DNA of 18,123 nt, from the NCBI GenBank assembly GCA_029778935.1, contig JAKPBM010000345.1, positions 1 through 18,123 on the forward strand, given 5' to 3'. Positions 1 through 6,490 of the stretch are shown piece after piece. Made by a program: the position numbers and the translations under genes. The DNA comes from Bacillota bacterium. GTDB taxonomy: Bacteria; Bacillota; Clostridia; Oscillospirales; QAMX01. Every line of letters begins with the position of its first letter. Position 1 is the stretch's first letter. The notes below the pieces were generated by a model that had not been told where the DNA came from, did not search any database, and saw only the letters and a list, made by a program, of their open reading frames with translations.

Positions 1-1
1 C

Positions 2-103
2 GAAACCATGATTATGAGAGTATACCAGCACATTATGGAAACCAAGATGAACGAAAGCACCAAAAAGTTGGACGAGTATTTCAGCAGCTTTGAACTGGAT
101 TAA
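2..103 (+). CDS. int: Tyrosine site-specific integrase, C-terminal end (partial)
   Basis: Only the last 33 codons lie in the window, in the frame starting at base 2 and ending with TAA at 101-103. The visible peptide contains MRVYQHI, which matches the 'vYsHv' motif around the nucleophilic tyrosine near the C-terminus of phage tyrosine recombinases. A lysine- and glutamate-rich tail of about 23 residues follows. The protein would cut and rejoin DNA at the attachment core during integration and excision. The call is supported by position: the stop lies 3 bp before the first arm-type repeat and about 60 bp before a tRNA 3'-end core. The rest of the protein, including the catalytic Arg/His residues, is outside the window. 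The family call is fairly safe from motif plus context, but rests on a short peptide. Confidence 0.75.
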   Translation, partial: ETMIMRVYQHIMETKMNESTKKLDEYFSSFELD

Positions 104-106
104 GTA

Positions 107-127
107 ATGCAACACAAAATGCAACAC
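107..127 (+). repeat. Left pair of direct repeats, probable integrase arm-type sites (P arm)
   Basis: ATGCAACAC occurs at 107-115 and again at 119-127, a 12-bp step. The same 9-mer recurs with the same 12-bp step at 357-377, on the other side of the tRNA-like core. The second copy here is followed by GAACCG and the matching right-hand copy by GACCCG. Paired direct repeats on both sides of a core are the usual arrangement of arm-type binding sites for the N-terminal domain of tyrosine integrases. The repeats are seen directly; the binding role is inferred. Confidence 0.7.
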
Positions 128-165
128 GAACCGCTATTCTTCCATTTCCTCTAAGGAAACAATTA

Positions 166-200
166 TTTCGCCGCAGGTTCAACTCCTGTCACTCGGACCA
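166..200 (+). other. attP core: Attachment core: 3' end of a tRNA gene (T arm, acceptor strand, CCA)
   Basis: The T arm can be read as GCAGG (172-176), loop TTCAACT, then CCTGT. It is followed by the 7-nt acceptor strand CACTCGG, discriminator A and an encoded CCA ending at 200. No matching 5' half (CCGAGTG or similar) lies within about 75 nt upstream, so this is a tRNA 3' fragment, not a gene. Phages that integrate into tRNA genes carry such a fragment so that the gene is restored. The acceptor implies a C1:G72 pair with A73, which fits tRNA-Pro best, but the amino acid identity is inferred. The exact limits of the phage/host identity cannot be seen here. Confidence 0.75.
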
Positions 201-201
201 G

Positions 202-231
202 AATAACCCGCCACTATTGTGGCGGGTTATT
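202..231. terminator. Intrinsic terminator after the tRNA-like core
   Basis: A perfect stem of 13 bp (202-214 with 219-231) closes a 4-nt TATT loop. It has AT-rich outer pairs, a GC-rich centre and a T-rich run after 231. It would stop integrase transcription. After integration it could also replace the host tRNA's own terminator, since it lies 2 bp past the CCA. The hairpin is nearly symmetric and might act in both directions. Confidence 0.8.
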
Positions 232-268
232 TATATTTTTTACTGGATAACGGCAACAATTTAGATCA

Positions 269-318
269 ATAATTTGAAATTCCTATAATTTGAACTTCCA
301 GCATCGCGGAATAATTTG
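269..318 (+). repeat. Three copies of ATAATTTG in the attachment region
   Basis: ATAATTTG occurs at 269-276, 285-292 and 311-318. The first two extend to the 10-mer ATAATTTGAA. They lie between the core and the right arm repeats, where excisionase or host bending proteins (IHF/HU-like) bind in other phages. The stretch is AT-rich, so part of this could be chance. No gene is seen between 104 and 454. Confidence 0.4.
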
Positions 319-356
319 CGTCGAAAAACGACTGTTTTCCAGCCGTTTAGAACGCC

Positions 357-377
357 ATGCAACACGCCATGCAACAC
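357..377 (+). repeat. Right pair of direct repeats, probable integrase arm-type sites (P' arm)
   Basis: ATGCAACAC occurs at 357-365 and 369-377, again exactly 12 bp apart and in the same orientation as the left pair. The outer copy and its flank (369-383) match the left outer copy (119-133) at 14 of 15 positions. Conserved sequence, spacing and orientation on both sides of the core argue for a function, most likely integrase arm binding. Confidence 0.7.
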
Positions 378-420
378 GACCCGTGAAAACATTGAAGCGC
401 AATTTCAACAAAACGAAAAA

Positions 421-443
421 AGCCGAGGCAATATGCCTCGGCT
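421..443 (-). terminator. Intrinsic terminator of the late operon
   Basis: A perfect 10-bp stem (421-430 with 434-443) has an ATA loop. Read on the minus strand it is followed by a run of T (plus-strand A run at 416-420). It begins 11 bp after the endolysin stop codon, so it ends the whole minus-strand structural and lysis transcript before the attachment region. Confidence 0.9.
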
Positions 444-454
444 AAGTTTAGCAA

Positions 455-1720
455 TCACAAGTCTATCATTTTATACCCTTCCGCCCGCAACCGTTCCGCC
501 AGCGCTTCCCAGGTGATGGATTTACCTTGTTCGAGTGCCGGTTCGTCCGGCTGCTCCTCCTTTGACCGTCGATATGCAGCGATGACATTGTACACATCCC
601 GATGCTCCAGCGGATGGTTCACCACTTCAAACGCGCCCGTGCCGGAGCGATCCCGCAGCTGGATGGTGCTGCCGCCGCCGTCGAGGTTGATGGCTTCGGT
701 GCAACCAATACTGACCAGGTAATCCCGAAGCTCGATAAGCGTCATGCCCGGGCAGCCGGGTTGGCGGCCGTCGACGGTGACAAAGAGGATCTCGTTGCCA
801 CGCAATGCGATCGCCGACCTTGGATGCCGGTCTTTGAACAGGGCGACATTGGTGTCAATCGGCTGCGGCTCGCCCCGGAAAATGAGCACCGGATAGGCGG
901 AAATCATGTCCTGCCACGCGACGCTCCCTGTCTCTTTGAAGATTCTGTCGAAGTGGACATTCCCCTCCTTGTCGATGCCGAAGCCCCAGCCGTTGCCGGC
1001 GTTTGCGACAATCTGGCCGTTTTCAAACACCGTACCGATTGGCCGGATGCCGTCTGCCAGAGAAGCGTTAATTACGCCTTCCAGCGTGTTGTTCTTGCGG
1101 TATGTCGCTTCAGCCCAGTCTTTTACTTTGCCGAGCGGTACAACCGAAGGATTCTGTGACGCGCGATGGATTCCGAATGTGTATTCCGACAGAGGGTATG
1201 CCTCGATTTGGATATAGTCTTTGCCTTCCTCGGTGTACTCCACACCGGGCAGCTTGCCCCAGTTCTTCCAGGGCCGCTCTGCGAGTTTTGTCTTGACGAC
1301 GCCGTAATCAACGCCGCGCGCCTCGACAACCTCTCCGTTGCCGATATACACGCCGACGTGTCCTTCCATATGTACCATCACGCCGGGAATGTCCGGCGCG
1401 GTCGAAATGGAGCCTTTCTCTTTGCACAACTCAAGCATACCGTTAGCGGTCGTGTCCGGGATGCCGTTGGTGGCGTAGTAGCGCAAAACGCCGTCGCCGG
1501 TATTGCCCCAGAGGAAGTGTTTGATAAGGCCAACGCAGTCATAGACTTTCTTGCCGACAAGGGCCTTTGCTTTTGTGAGATACGCGCCGGTGTATACGTT
1601 CGGGTACAGCGATTTTAACTGATTCAGCCGCGATTCTGTCAGCGTATACCCCAGCCCGCCCCAGACATAGCCGGAGCCAACCTGCGCTGTGCAGAGTTCG
1701 GCCAACTGTTTACCGGTCAT
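455..1720 (-). CDS. Two-domain endolysin: NlpC/P60 peptidase fused to a phosphodiester glycosidase (NAGPA-like) domain
   Basis: This 421-aa protein should be the lysis enzyme that cuts cell-wall peptides at the end of infection. Residues 1 to about 165 form an NlpC/P60-type papain-fold peptidase: Cys62 in YDCVGL and His121 in GHVGVYIGNG are the expected catalytic pair. Residues about 200-385 look like the phosphodiester glycosidase family (relatives of NAGPA): RHPRSAIAL (298-306), DGRQPG from 317 and NLDGGGS (345-351) are the hallmark stretches. A charged linker and a short tail (W..LAERLRAEGY) close the protein. There is no signal peptide, so release depends on the holin just upstream. The start is preceded by GGGAAAGGA at a good distance. 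It is the last gene of the operon. Peptidase activity is likely; the substrate of the second domain, a sugar-phosphodiester in the wall or capsule, is inferred. Confidence 0.85.
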   Translation of the reverse strand: MTGKQLAELCTAQVGSGYVWGGLGYTLTESRLNQLKSLYPNVYTGAYLTKAKALVGKKVYDCVGLIKHFLWGNTGDGVLRYYATNGIPDTTANGMLELCKEKGSISTAPDIPGVMVHMEGHVGVYIGNGEVVEARGVDYGVVKTKLAERPWKNWGKLPGVEYTEEGKDYIQIEAYPLSEYTFGIHRASQNPSVVPLGKVKDWAEATYRKNNTLEGVINASLADGIRPIGTVFENGQIVANAGNGWGFGIDKEGNVHFDRIFKETGSVAWQDMISAYPVLIFRGEPQPIDTNVALFKDRHPRSAIALRGNEILFVTVDGRQPGCPGMTLIELRDYLVSIGCTEAINLDGGGSTIQLRDRSGTGAFEVVNHPLEHRDVYNVIAAYRRSKEEQPDEPALEQGKSITWEALAERLRAEGYKMIDL

Positions 1721-1722
1721 GG

Positions 1723-2010
1723 TTACTCGTCCTTTCCCGCCTGCTTAAAGAGCTGATGTCCATATACCGCCGTTGCGGCGCACAAAATACCCTGCGTAAT
1801 GGCCGTAAAGGCCGCCAGAACGCCTTCTTTGACGGTAGCAATATCAGATGTACCCAGCACCCACGCAAGCGCCAGCACGACGCCCGTACAGCCCAGAATA
1901 AGGGGTATGTACTTGTCCTTTACCTCACTGTGCTTCAGGCCAGCGCCGATACCGAGCAGGACGGGCACGAGTATCAGAAGCCCCGGCTGAATGTACTCCA
2001 TGTAGTCCAT
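1723..2010 (-). CDS. Holin-like small membrane protein
   Basis: This 95-aa protein has three hydrophobic segments, roughly residues 8-25, 36-55 and 68-85, and a short charged C-terminus (FKQAGKDE). Such a protein placed directly before an endolysin is expected to be the holin, which permeabilises the cytoplasmic membrane so that the endolysin can reach the wall. The ATG at 2010 is chosen over the in-frame ATG at 2028. The sequence between them contains the GGGAGGG Shine-Dalgarno element, and the later start removes an overlap with XhlA. The stop is 2 bp from the endolysin start. The exact holin family was not recognised. Confidence 0.75.
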   Translation of the reverse strand: MDYMEYIQPGLLILVPVLLGIGAGLKHSEVKDKYIPLILGCTGVVLALAWVLGTSDIATVKEGVLAAFTAITQGILCAATAVYGHQLFKQAGKDE

Positions 2011-2014
2011 GCTT

Positions 2015-2314
2015 TTACCCTCCCACAATCATGTTGATAATGAGGCCGCCAAAGCCGCCTATCAATAGGCTGATAACGGCGTTTATCATCTTGTCCAACA
2101 GTTGCCCCGGCCGCTTTTCCAAAGCGAAGATACGTGAGTTTTGGTCTTTGAGTTCTTCGTCGTGCCGCTTAATCATCTGTTGCATCTCGATTGTAAGGTC
2201 AGACAACTTCCTCGTCAGCTCCTCCATAGACCGGATGCGCTCCAAGTCGCGTTCAAACCGTTCATCGACCACTTTGTGATTGGCGGCACAGTATTCTTTC
2301 GATACTGTGTCCAT
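2015..2314 (-). CDS. xhlA: XhlA-type lysis-associated membrane protein
   Basis: This 99-aa protein has a hydrophilic, heptad-like coiled-coil region (about residues 20-70, rich in E, K, R and L) and a single C-terminal membrane segment (about 75-97, rich in I, L and G). This is the layout of XhlA proteins of PBSX-type elements, which act together with a holin and an endolysin in host lysis. The ATG is preceded by AAGGAG at 8 nt. It lies between XkdX and the holin, as expected for a lysis cassette. The family call rests on architecture and position. Confidence 0.75.
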   Translation of the reverse strand: MDTVSKEYCAANHKVVDERFERDLERIRSMEELTRKLSDLTIEMQQMIKRHDEELKDQNSRIFALEKRPGQLLDKMINAVISLLIGGFGGLIINMIVGG

Positions 2315-2317
2315 AGC

Positions 2318-2461
2318 TTATTCTCCTTCGTTAAGCATCGCCGCAAGCTCATCATACTGTTCTTGCGTTATCATGCCGGCCGCTTTGTAGGCATCCAGCA
2401 TTTCTGCCATTCTGTTTGTTCTGCCGTTTTCAATCAACATTTTAAGTGTTTCATACCACAT
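2318..2461 (-). CDS. xkdX: XkdX-family small phage protein
   Basis: This 47-aa protein begins MWYETLKMLIENGR and contains GMITQEQYDEL. The pattern 'W...k..y..G.it.eqy..l' is that of XkdX proteins, tiny proteins of unknown role found between tail-fibre and lysis genes in many Bacillota phages. The ATG at 2461 is preceded by GGAGGTGGGAGCG and overlaps the end of the upstream gene by 11 bp. The stop lies 3 bp before the XhlA start, and the XhlA Shine-Dalgarno sequence overlaps its last codons. Family membership is likely; the function is unknown. Confidence 0.75.
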   Translation of the reverse strand: MWYETLKMLIENGRTNRMAEMLDAYKAAGMITQEQYDELAAMLNEGE

Positions 2462-2789
2462 CGCTCCCACCTCCGATTTTTAGGAGAGCTAGCTCGTATC
2501 CAACCTCTGCAAAGCGGGAATACATGTCAAGGCGGAGTTGTTCTAGGGGGTCGGGAGGGTTGACGGGCTCAGTGATAACTGGTACTGGTTCAGGTTCAGG
2601 TGTATAGAACTCACCAGTTTCCCTGTTATACATTTCCAGGACATCTGATGGGTCTTCAACGGTAACACAGGATGCTAAAAAATCGCTGGAGAAGCGTTCA
2701 GTTATCGGAATGCCGGGAAAATCGGGGTCGATTTCTGGTATAATACTTCCAGTAGCACCATTTTCATAGATGTATACATAGTAGGACAT
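2451..2789 (-). CDS. Small tail-tip or fibre-associated protein of unknown function
   Basis: This 112-aa acidic protein starts MSYYVYIYENG, carries a Pro/Glu-rich linker (PEPEPVPVITEPVNPPDP, about residues 67-84) and ends in a short helical region (LEQLRLDMYSRFAEV). Proteins of this shape often lie between the distal fibre gene and XkdX, but I do not recognise a characterised family. The ATG at 2789 is preferred over the in-frame start at 2807. GGGGAGG sits at the right distance before it, and it starts 2 bp after the adhesin stop. A structural or fibre-chaperone role is only suggested by position. Confidence 0.65.
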   Translation of the reverse strand: MSYYVYIYENGATGSIIPEIDPDFPGIPITERFSSDFLASCVTVEDPSDVLEMYNRETGEFYTPEPEPVPVITEPVNPPDPLEQLRLDMYSRFAEVGYELALLKIGGGSDVV

Positions 2790-2791
2790 TA

Positions 2792-4069
2792 TTAATAACC
2801 TCCCCATGTAATCAAGACACAGCCTTTTCCACTACCACCGTCTGCCCCGTTTCTAGAATTCCAGCCGTCCCCTCCCTGTCCACCGTAAACAGAGGTTCCC
2901 CCAAGTCTTCCGCCACTTGAAGAGGCCCTTGCCCCGCCGCCACCGCCGCCAGTACCCGTTACAGAGGCGCCATTCTCGTTGGGTGCATTACCTCCATTCC
3001 CTCCATTAGAAGCTAGAACAACAATTCTCCCGTCGATAATAATAACTCCGCCACCGCCACCGCCTCCGCCACCGGAGTAGTAGTTGGTTGAGGTGCTTTT
3101 CCCACCTCTACCGCCAGTTGAGCCTCCAGTACCGGGGGATCCTCCGTTGTTTGCTCCGGCGGTGCCCCCACTTGCAGACACGTAGGAACCAAACGAACTA
3201 GCACCTCCAGCAGTAGCAGCAGACGTACCAGTGAACCCTTTCCCTGCCGCACCTACGGTTACTGGGATAGGAGTTAGAGAAGACAGCACAACGGAAGAAC
3301 TCACAACGCGACCAGCACCCCCTCCGCTACCTCCACTAAAGTAATCGTCTCCGTTACTGTATCCAGCTCCACCGCCACCACCACCACCGTAACCAGCTCC
3401 ACCGCCACCACTACCACCAGCTGAGAGATAATATGGTTTTCCACCCTTACCCGCGTCACCGCCCCTAGTGTAAGCAGTGCCACCAACTGAGCCAGCACCA
3501 CCGCCGCCACCGCCGCCACCTATGCAGGTAACGGAAATAATGTCGCCTACTTTTAGCCCGTAAACGGTAGGGTCAAAGATTCCGCTGTCTTCAAAAAGCA
3601 CATAACCCGGCGGGGTAGGTGAGGCTCCGCCTGCTTGAAAAGTATAGGCGTCTAGGGAAGAACTGTATATTAGCTGTAACCACGAACCGGCTTTGTGTGA
3701 GCCATCTGTGTTGTCTTGAGTTGTGTATTTTATCGCCTTAGCACCAGTCCCGTTGACGTTCAGCGTCGCGCCTGCCGCCATATCGGTGTGCAACTTAATC
3801 CGCACTACCGCCCCATCCTGCAACACAAATCCGGGCTGGTCTAGGATCAGTGCTTCCGCTGTGCCGGACGTTTCGCCGGACGCGGCCAGAATTTCGTCCA
3901 TCGCCGCTTTGTTATACGGCTTGCCCTCCTGCGTCGCTTCGTCTGCGTATTCAACTTTTGCTTTGATTTCCGCGCCGACAGGCAAACCGGACGACCCGGC
4001 GTCAACAACCGTTAGTTTTCGCCAGCCTTCTTTGCCGGGTGCCGGTATTCTGTCTTTGTTCGGTATCAT
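2792..4069 (-). CDS. Glycine-rich tail fibre / tip adhesin
   Basis: This 425-aa protein has a non-glycine-rich N-terminal part (residues 1 to about 155) that probably attaches it to the baseplate. A short beta-rich segment follows (YVLFEDSGIFDPTVYGLKVG, then DIISVTCI). From residue 183 to the end there are many runs of glycine broken by short hydrophobic strands (for example GVIIIDGRIVVLASNGG), and the C-terminus is CVLITWGGY. Proteins with many glycine-rich motifs, such as the gp38-type adhesins of T-even-like phages, fold the motifs into packed polyglycine II helices and bind host receptors through exposed loops. The role here, receptor binding at the tail tip, follows from that similarity and from position next to the baseplate genes. 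It overlaps the upstream gene by ATGA. Confidence 0.75.
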   Translation of the reverse strand: MIPNKDRIPAPGKEGWRKLTVVDAGSSGLPVGAEIKAKVEYADEATQEGKPYNKAAMDEILAASGETSGTAEALILDQPGFVLQDGAVVRIKLHTDMAAGATLNVNGTGAKAIKYTTQDNTDGSHKAGSWLQLIYSSSLDAYTFQAGGASPTPPGYVLFEDSGIFDPTVYGLKVGDIISVTCIGGGGGGGGAGSVGGTAYTRGGDAGKGGKPYYLSAGGSGGGGAGYGGGGGGGAGYSNGDDYFSGGSGGGAGRVVSSSVVLSSLTPIPVTVGAAGKGFTGTSAATAGGASSFGSYVSASGGTAGANNGGSPGTGGSTGGRGGKSTSTNYYSGGGGGGGGGVIIIDGRIVVLASNGGNGGNAPNENGASVTGTGGGGGGARASSSGGRLGGTSVYGGQGGDGWNSRNGADGGSGKGCVLITWGGY

Positions 4070-4458
4070 ATCAGCATACCTCCGCTTTCAAATGTGCCCA
4101 TGCGCGGCCACTCTGCCGCTATCCGCTGCGCCATGTTGTATATTGCCAGCACGTTGCCTTCCCACCGGTTGGCGTCCTGCCAGGTGGGAACCGTCCATAT
4201 CCGCCGCGGTTTCCATTCCGGCGGAAGCGGCACTCCCGACGATTCAATTGCCGCCAGCCCTTCTTCCAGGTGGATGTACCACTCCGCCCTTCGCATGTCC
4301 TGCCGCGTAACCGTTGAGATATAAACCTGCACAGGATAGGCCAACGCCGGCAATACGACGTTGGCGATGTACATAATGTTGCCCGCCTGCCGGTTGTAGT
4401 CGTCGGCGTTATGGAAGTCCGTCGGCTTCCAGTCGGTTTTCGGCATCTGCCAGGTCAT
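4066..4458 (-). CDS. Small baseplate/tail protein of unknown function
   Basis: This 130-aa protein opens with MPKTDWKPTDFHNADDYNRQ. A 'KTDW.p.D.fn..DynR' opening is common in small tail proteins of Bacillota siphoviruses encoded between the hub and fibre genes. The rest is tryptophan-rich (six or more W) with no membrane segment. Both ends overlap their neighbours by ATGA, so its translation is coupled to the hub and the adhesin. It could be a connector between baseplate and fibre, but no characterised family was recognised. Confidence 0.65.
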   Translation of the reverse strand: MTWQMPKTDWKPTDFHNADDYNRQAGNIMYIANVVLPALAYPVQVYISTVTRQDMRRAEWYIHLEEGLAAIESSGVPLPPEWKPRRIWTVPTWQDANRWEGNVLAIYNMAQRIAAEWPRMGTFESGGMLI

Positions 4459-6110
4459 TCCACCACCCCCACCACGCCGCCGGTTGCAATCATCGTCGCA
4501 AGGTCGAGCCTAAGCCACTCGATGCGGCCTTTGATTACGCGACCGTACATGCTGTCCACCGTAACCAGCTGCCCGGGCTGCTCTCCCTCCGCCGTGACAA
4601 TTTCCAGCTCGTTTTCATATCGCTGCTGGTAGTAGTCATACACACGCTGCGCCGCCGCTTTGGCGTTGGCCGGAGAAATCAGTGTCGCGTCCTTGATCTG
4701 CAGCACATTGCGCTTCTCCCCTGCCGGCAAGGACGCTGCGTACACGCCGAACAGCTGCGTGTTGTCGATGTAGCCTTTGCCGGCAATGTTCACCGTGCCG
4801 GCGACCGAAACATCAATGACTGCGTGGTTCGCACCGGTGGACACCAGCGTGGCACCGGTGACGGTTATGCCGTGCACCGGCTCGGAAAACAGGATGTCAT
4901 GCCGGCCGGGCGACAGCTCGGCGGAATACAGTTCCTTTTCCTGCGTTTCGGGCTTGTAGCTGTGGGCCGTCACTTCGACGCCGGTAACAAGCGGGCGCAG
5001 CGTCAGTTTTTCCTCATAGGTTTTCCGGTCATAGCTGATATGCGCGGCAACCGACGCGGTCGGCGCTTGGATATGTATCCTGTCGGTGCGACCGCAGGTC
5101 ACAATAGCGCCCAGTGCGAAAGCCACCTGCTGCAGCGCTTCCCGGTGCGTACATACCGGAATCCAGCCGGACAGCGGCACGGAAGCCAGCGCGGCGTCCA
5201 TCTCGTATTCCGCCCCGGCGGAAGCCATGATTTCCGCCACGATGTCGCCAGCCGGCACGTTGCTGTACATGCCTCCGAGGAAATCGGTCTTGTCGATAAC
5301 GCCTAGCAGGTCGGTGGCGGTCAAGGTCGTGGAGATTTCCGCCGTGCTGCTCCACTCGTTGAGGTAGTAGGTACCCAGCTCCCTCCCCTCCGCCTTGACT
5401 AACAGGGGCTGCCGCTGCTGCAAGGCGGCATAAATACCTTTGGGGTTGGTGATGGCAAAGTCCTCGTCTTCAGAAAACACCCGCACCATCAGCTCGCTGT
5501 ATGGCAGTTCAGCCGATAGCGGGTTGACCGCTTCTTTGAGCGTCGCCTCCTCGATGTCAGCGTCGGTGAACTCCTTGATAGCGCCGTAGAGGATGCCCGT
5601 GAGCTTCACATATCGGTACGGCTTGGCGGTACGCAGGAACGTAACAACGATCTTGCGGTAGTTTTCTACAAGGTGATACGCCACATAGCGGGGCCGGTCG
5701 GGATAGAAGGTTTTGTCAGCCAGCAAGCCGTCGGCGGCGTCGTACCAGCGGATGCGGATTTCGCTGCAGTAGTCGTCTGTCGGAGAGTAGAAGTCGAAGG
5801 TCAGGCCGACGCTGGTGTGGTTCTCAGTGAAGGTAATAGTCAACTCCGGCGGGGCGGCAAATACGCCGTTCAAATCGGACATAGACCGGCTCCACCAGCC
5901 CCAGGGCAGGCCTTCCGGCTCGTCGGGAAACAGGGGCATGCTGCCGTCCATCGGGAAGAAGTCCTCCTCCCAGGTGGCGGCTATCGTCGGGGCAAGGTCG
6001 TCCCGCTTCAGGTCGTTTATGTCGACAAAAGGCTGCTTGTCAGATGCCAAAAGCGAGCTGTCGCCTTTGGCGGTGATGTCCAGCAACCGCCAGGAAATGG
6101 ATAGGCTCAT
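4455..6110 (-). CDS. Baseplate hub / tail-associated (Tal-like) protein
   Basis: This 551-aa protein lies two genes after the tape measure, where siphoviruses encode the tail hub. Residues about 260-305 (TATDLLGVIDKTDFLGG, then a segment with IVAEIMASAG) resemble the central part of phage hub proteins of the gp27/gp44 or Tal fold. The C-terminal third reads as repeated beta strands ending in a short helix and an OB-like stretch (residues about 500-545). The N-terminal half has tryptophan-rich beta segments that could include a carbohydrate-binding or Dit-like region. It would close the tail tube and hold the adhesin. The start overlaps the upstream stop by ATGA. The hub role is likely from position; domain limits are approximate. 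Confidence 0.65.
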   Translation of the reverse strand: MSLSISWRLLDITAKGDSSLLASDKQPFVDINDLKRDDLAPTIAATWEEDFFPMDGSMPLFPDEPEGLPWGWWSRSMSDLNGVFAAPPELTITFTENHTSVGLTFDFYSPTDDYCSEIRIRWYDAADGLLADKTFYPDRPRYVAYHLVENYRKIVVTFLRTAKPYRYVKLTGILYGAIKEFTDADIEEATLKEAVNPLSAELPYSELMVRVFSEDEDFAITNPKGIYAALQQRQPLLVKAEGRELGTYYLNEWSSTAEISTTLTATDLLGVIDKTDFLGGMYSNVPAGDIVAEIMASAGAEYEMDAALASVPLSGWIPVCTHREALQQVAFALGAIVTCGRTDRIHIQAPTASVAAHISYDRKTYEEKLTLRPLVTGVEVTAHSYKPETQEKELYSAELSPGRHDILFSEPVHGITVTGATLVSTGANHAVIDVSVAGTVNIAGKGYIDNTQLFGVYAASLPAGEKRNVLQIKDATLISPANAKAAAQRVYDYYQQRYENELEIVTAEGEQPGQLVTVDSMYGRVIKGRIEWLRLDLATMIATGGVVGVVE

Positions 6111-6490
6111 ACGCTCCCTCCCGGGCGACGGGCCGGCGCTTTGGCGATGAAGTTCGCCGTCAGGTTCTGAAAGTAGTTCTTTTTCCTTTCCGTCCGCAAA
6201 AGCTCGTCGCCCACGTTGGAAAAGTAAGCTTTAAAAGAATAGTCCCCGGCCTCGTCAGGCACGATGACCGTGTGAAACTCTACCGGTTCGGTAAGTTTTT
6301 GCCAGAGCCGCGCGTACTCGGCCGTGTCCGTCGTGCTGCCGAATTTGAGCTGATAGTTGAAGAACACGCCGATGAGTTTTCGGGACAGGTCGCCGGTCTG
6401 CGTCCGCTTGGCGTACTTGTCCAGAAACTCGCCCTGGCGGGTCAGGGACACCACCGGGACGTTAAACTTCTCTCCGTCAATGATGATCAT
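6107..6490 (-). CDS. Small distal tail protein
   Basis: This 127-aa protein begins MIIIDGEKFNVPVVSLTRQG and has 'YARLWQKLTEPVEFHTVIVPDEAGDYSFKAYF' spread over its centre (positions about 64-92). A short protein with this opening, following the tape measure and predicted beta-rich, resembles the small tail proteins some databases list as DUF6711-like. These may take the place of a distal tail (Dit) protein joining tube and hub. The family assignment is uncertain. ATGA overlaps couple it to both neighbours. Confidence 0.6.
   Translation of the reverse strand: MIIIDGEKFNVPVVSLTRQGEFLDKYAKRTQTGDLSRKLIGVFFNYQLKFGSTTDTAEYARLWQKLTEPVEFHTVIVPDEAGDYSFKAYFSNVGDELLRTERKKNYFQNLTANFIAKAPARRPGGSV

Noticed and set aside
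145..200. Complete tRNA gene, with the hairpin at 145-159 as an anticodon arm
   Set aside because: The hairpin has a 5-nt loop (or a 4-bp stem), there is no D arm, and no 5' acceptor strand pairs with CACTCGG. Only the 3' end is present.
166..200. tmRNA 3' end as the attachment core
   Set aside because: The T loop TTCAACT is common in tmRNA, but the acceptor strand CACTCGG does not give the G1, G2 and G3-U70 pairs that tmRNA needs.
316..516. 66-codon plus-strand frame across the right arm repeats and the late terminator
   Set aside because: It runs through the arm repeats, the terminator hairpin and the end of the endolysin gene, and has no ribosome site.
2792..4069. Diversity-generating retroelement acting on the adhesin gene
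   Set aside because: No reverse transcriptase or template repeat is in the window. The repeats in the gene are glycine codon runs.
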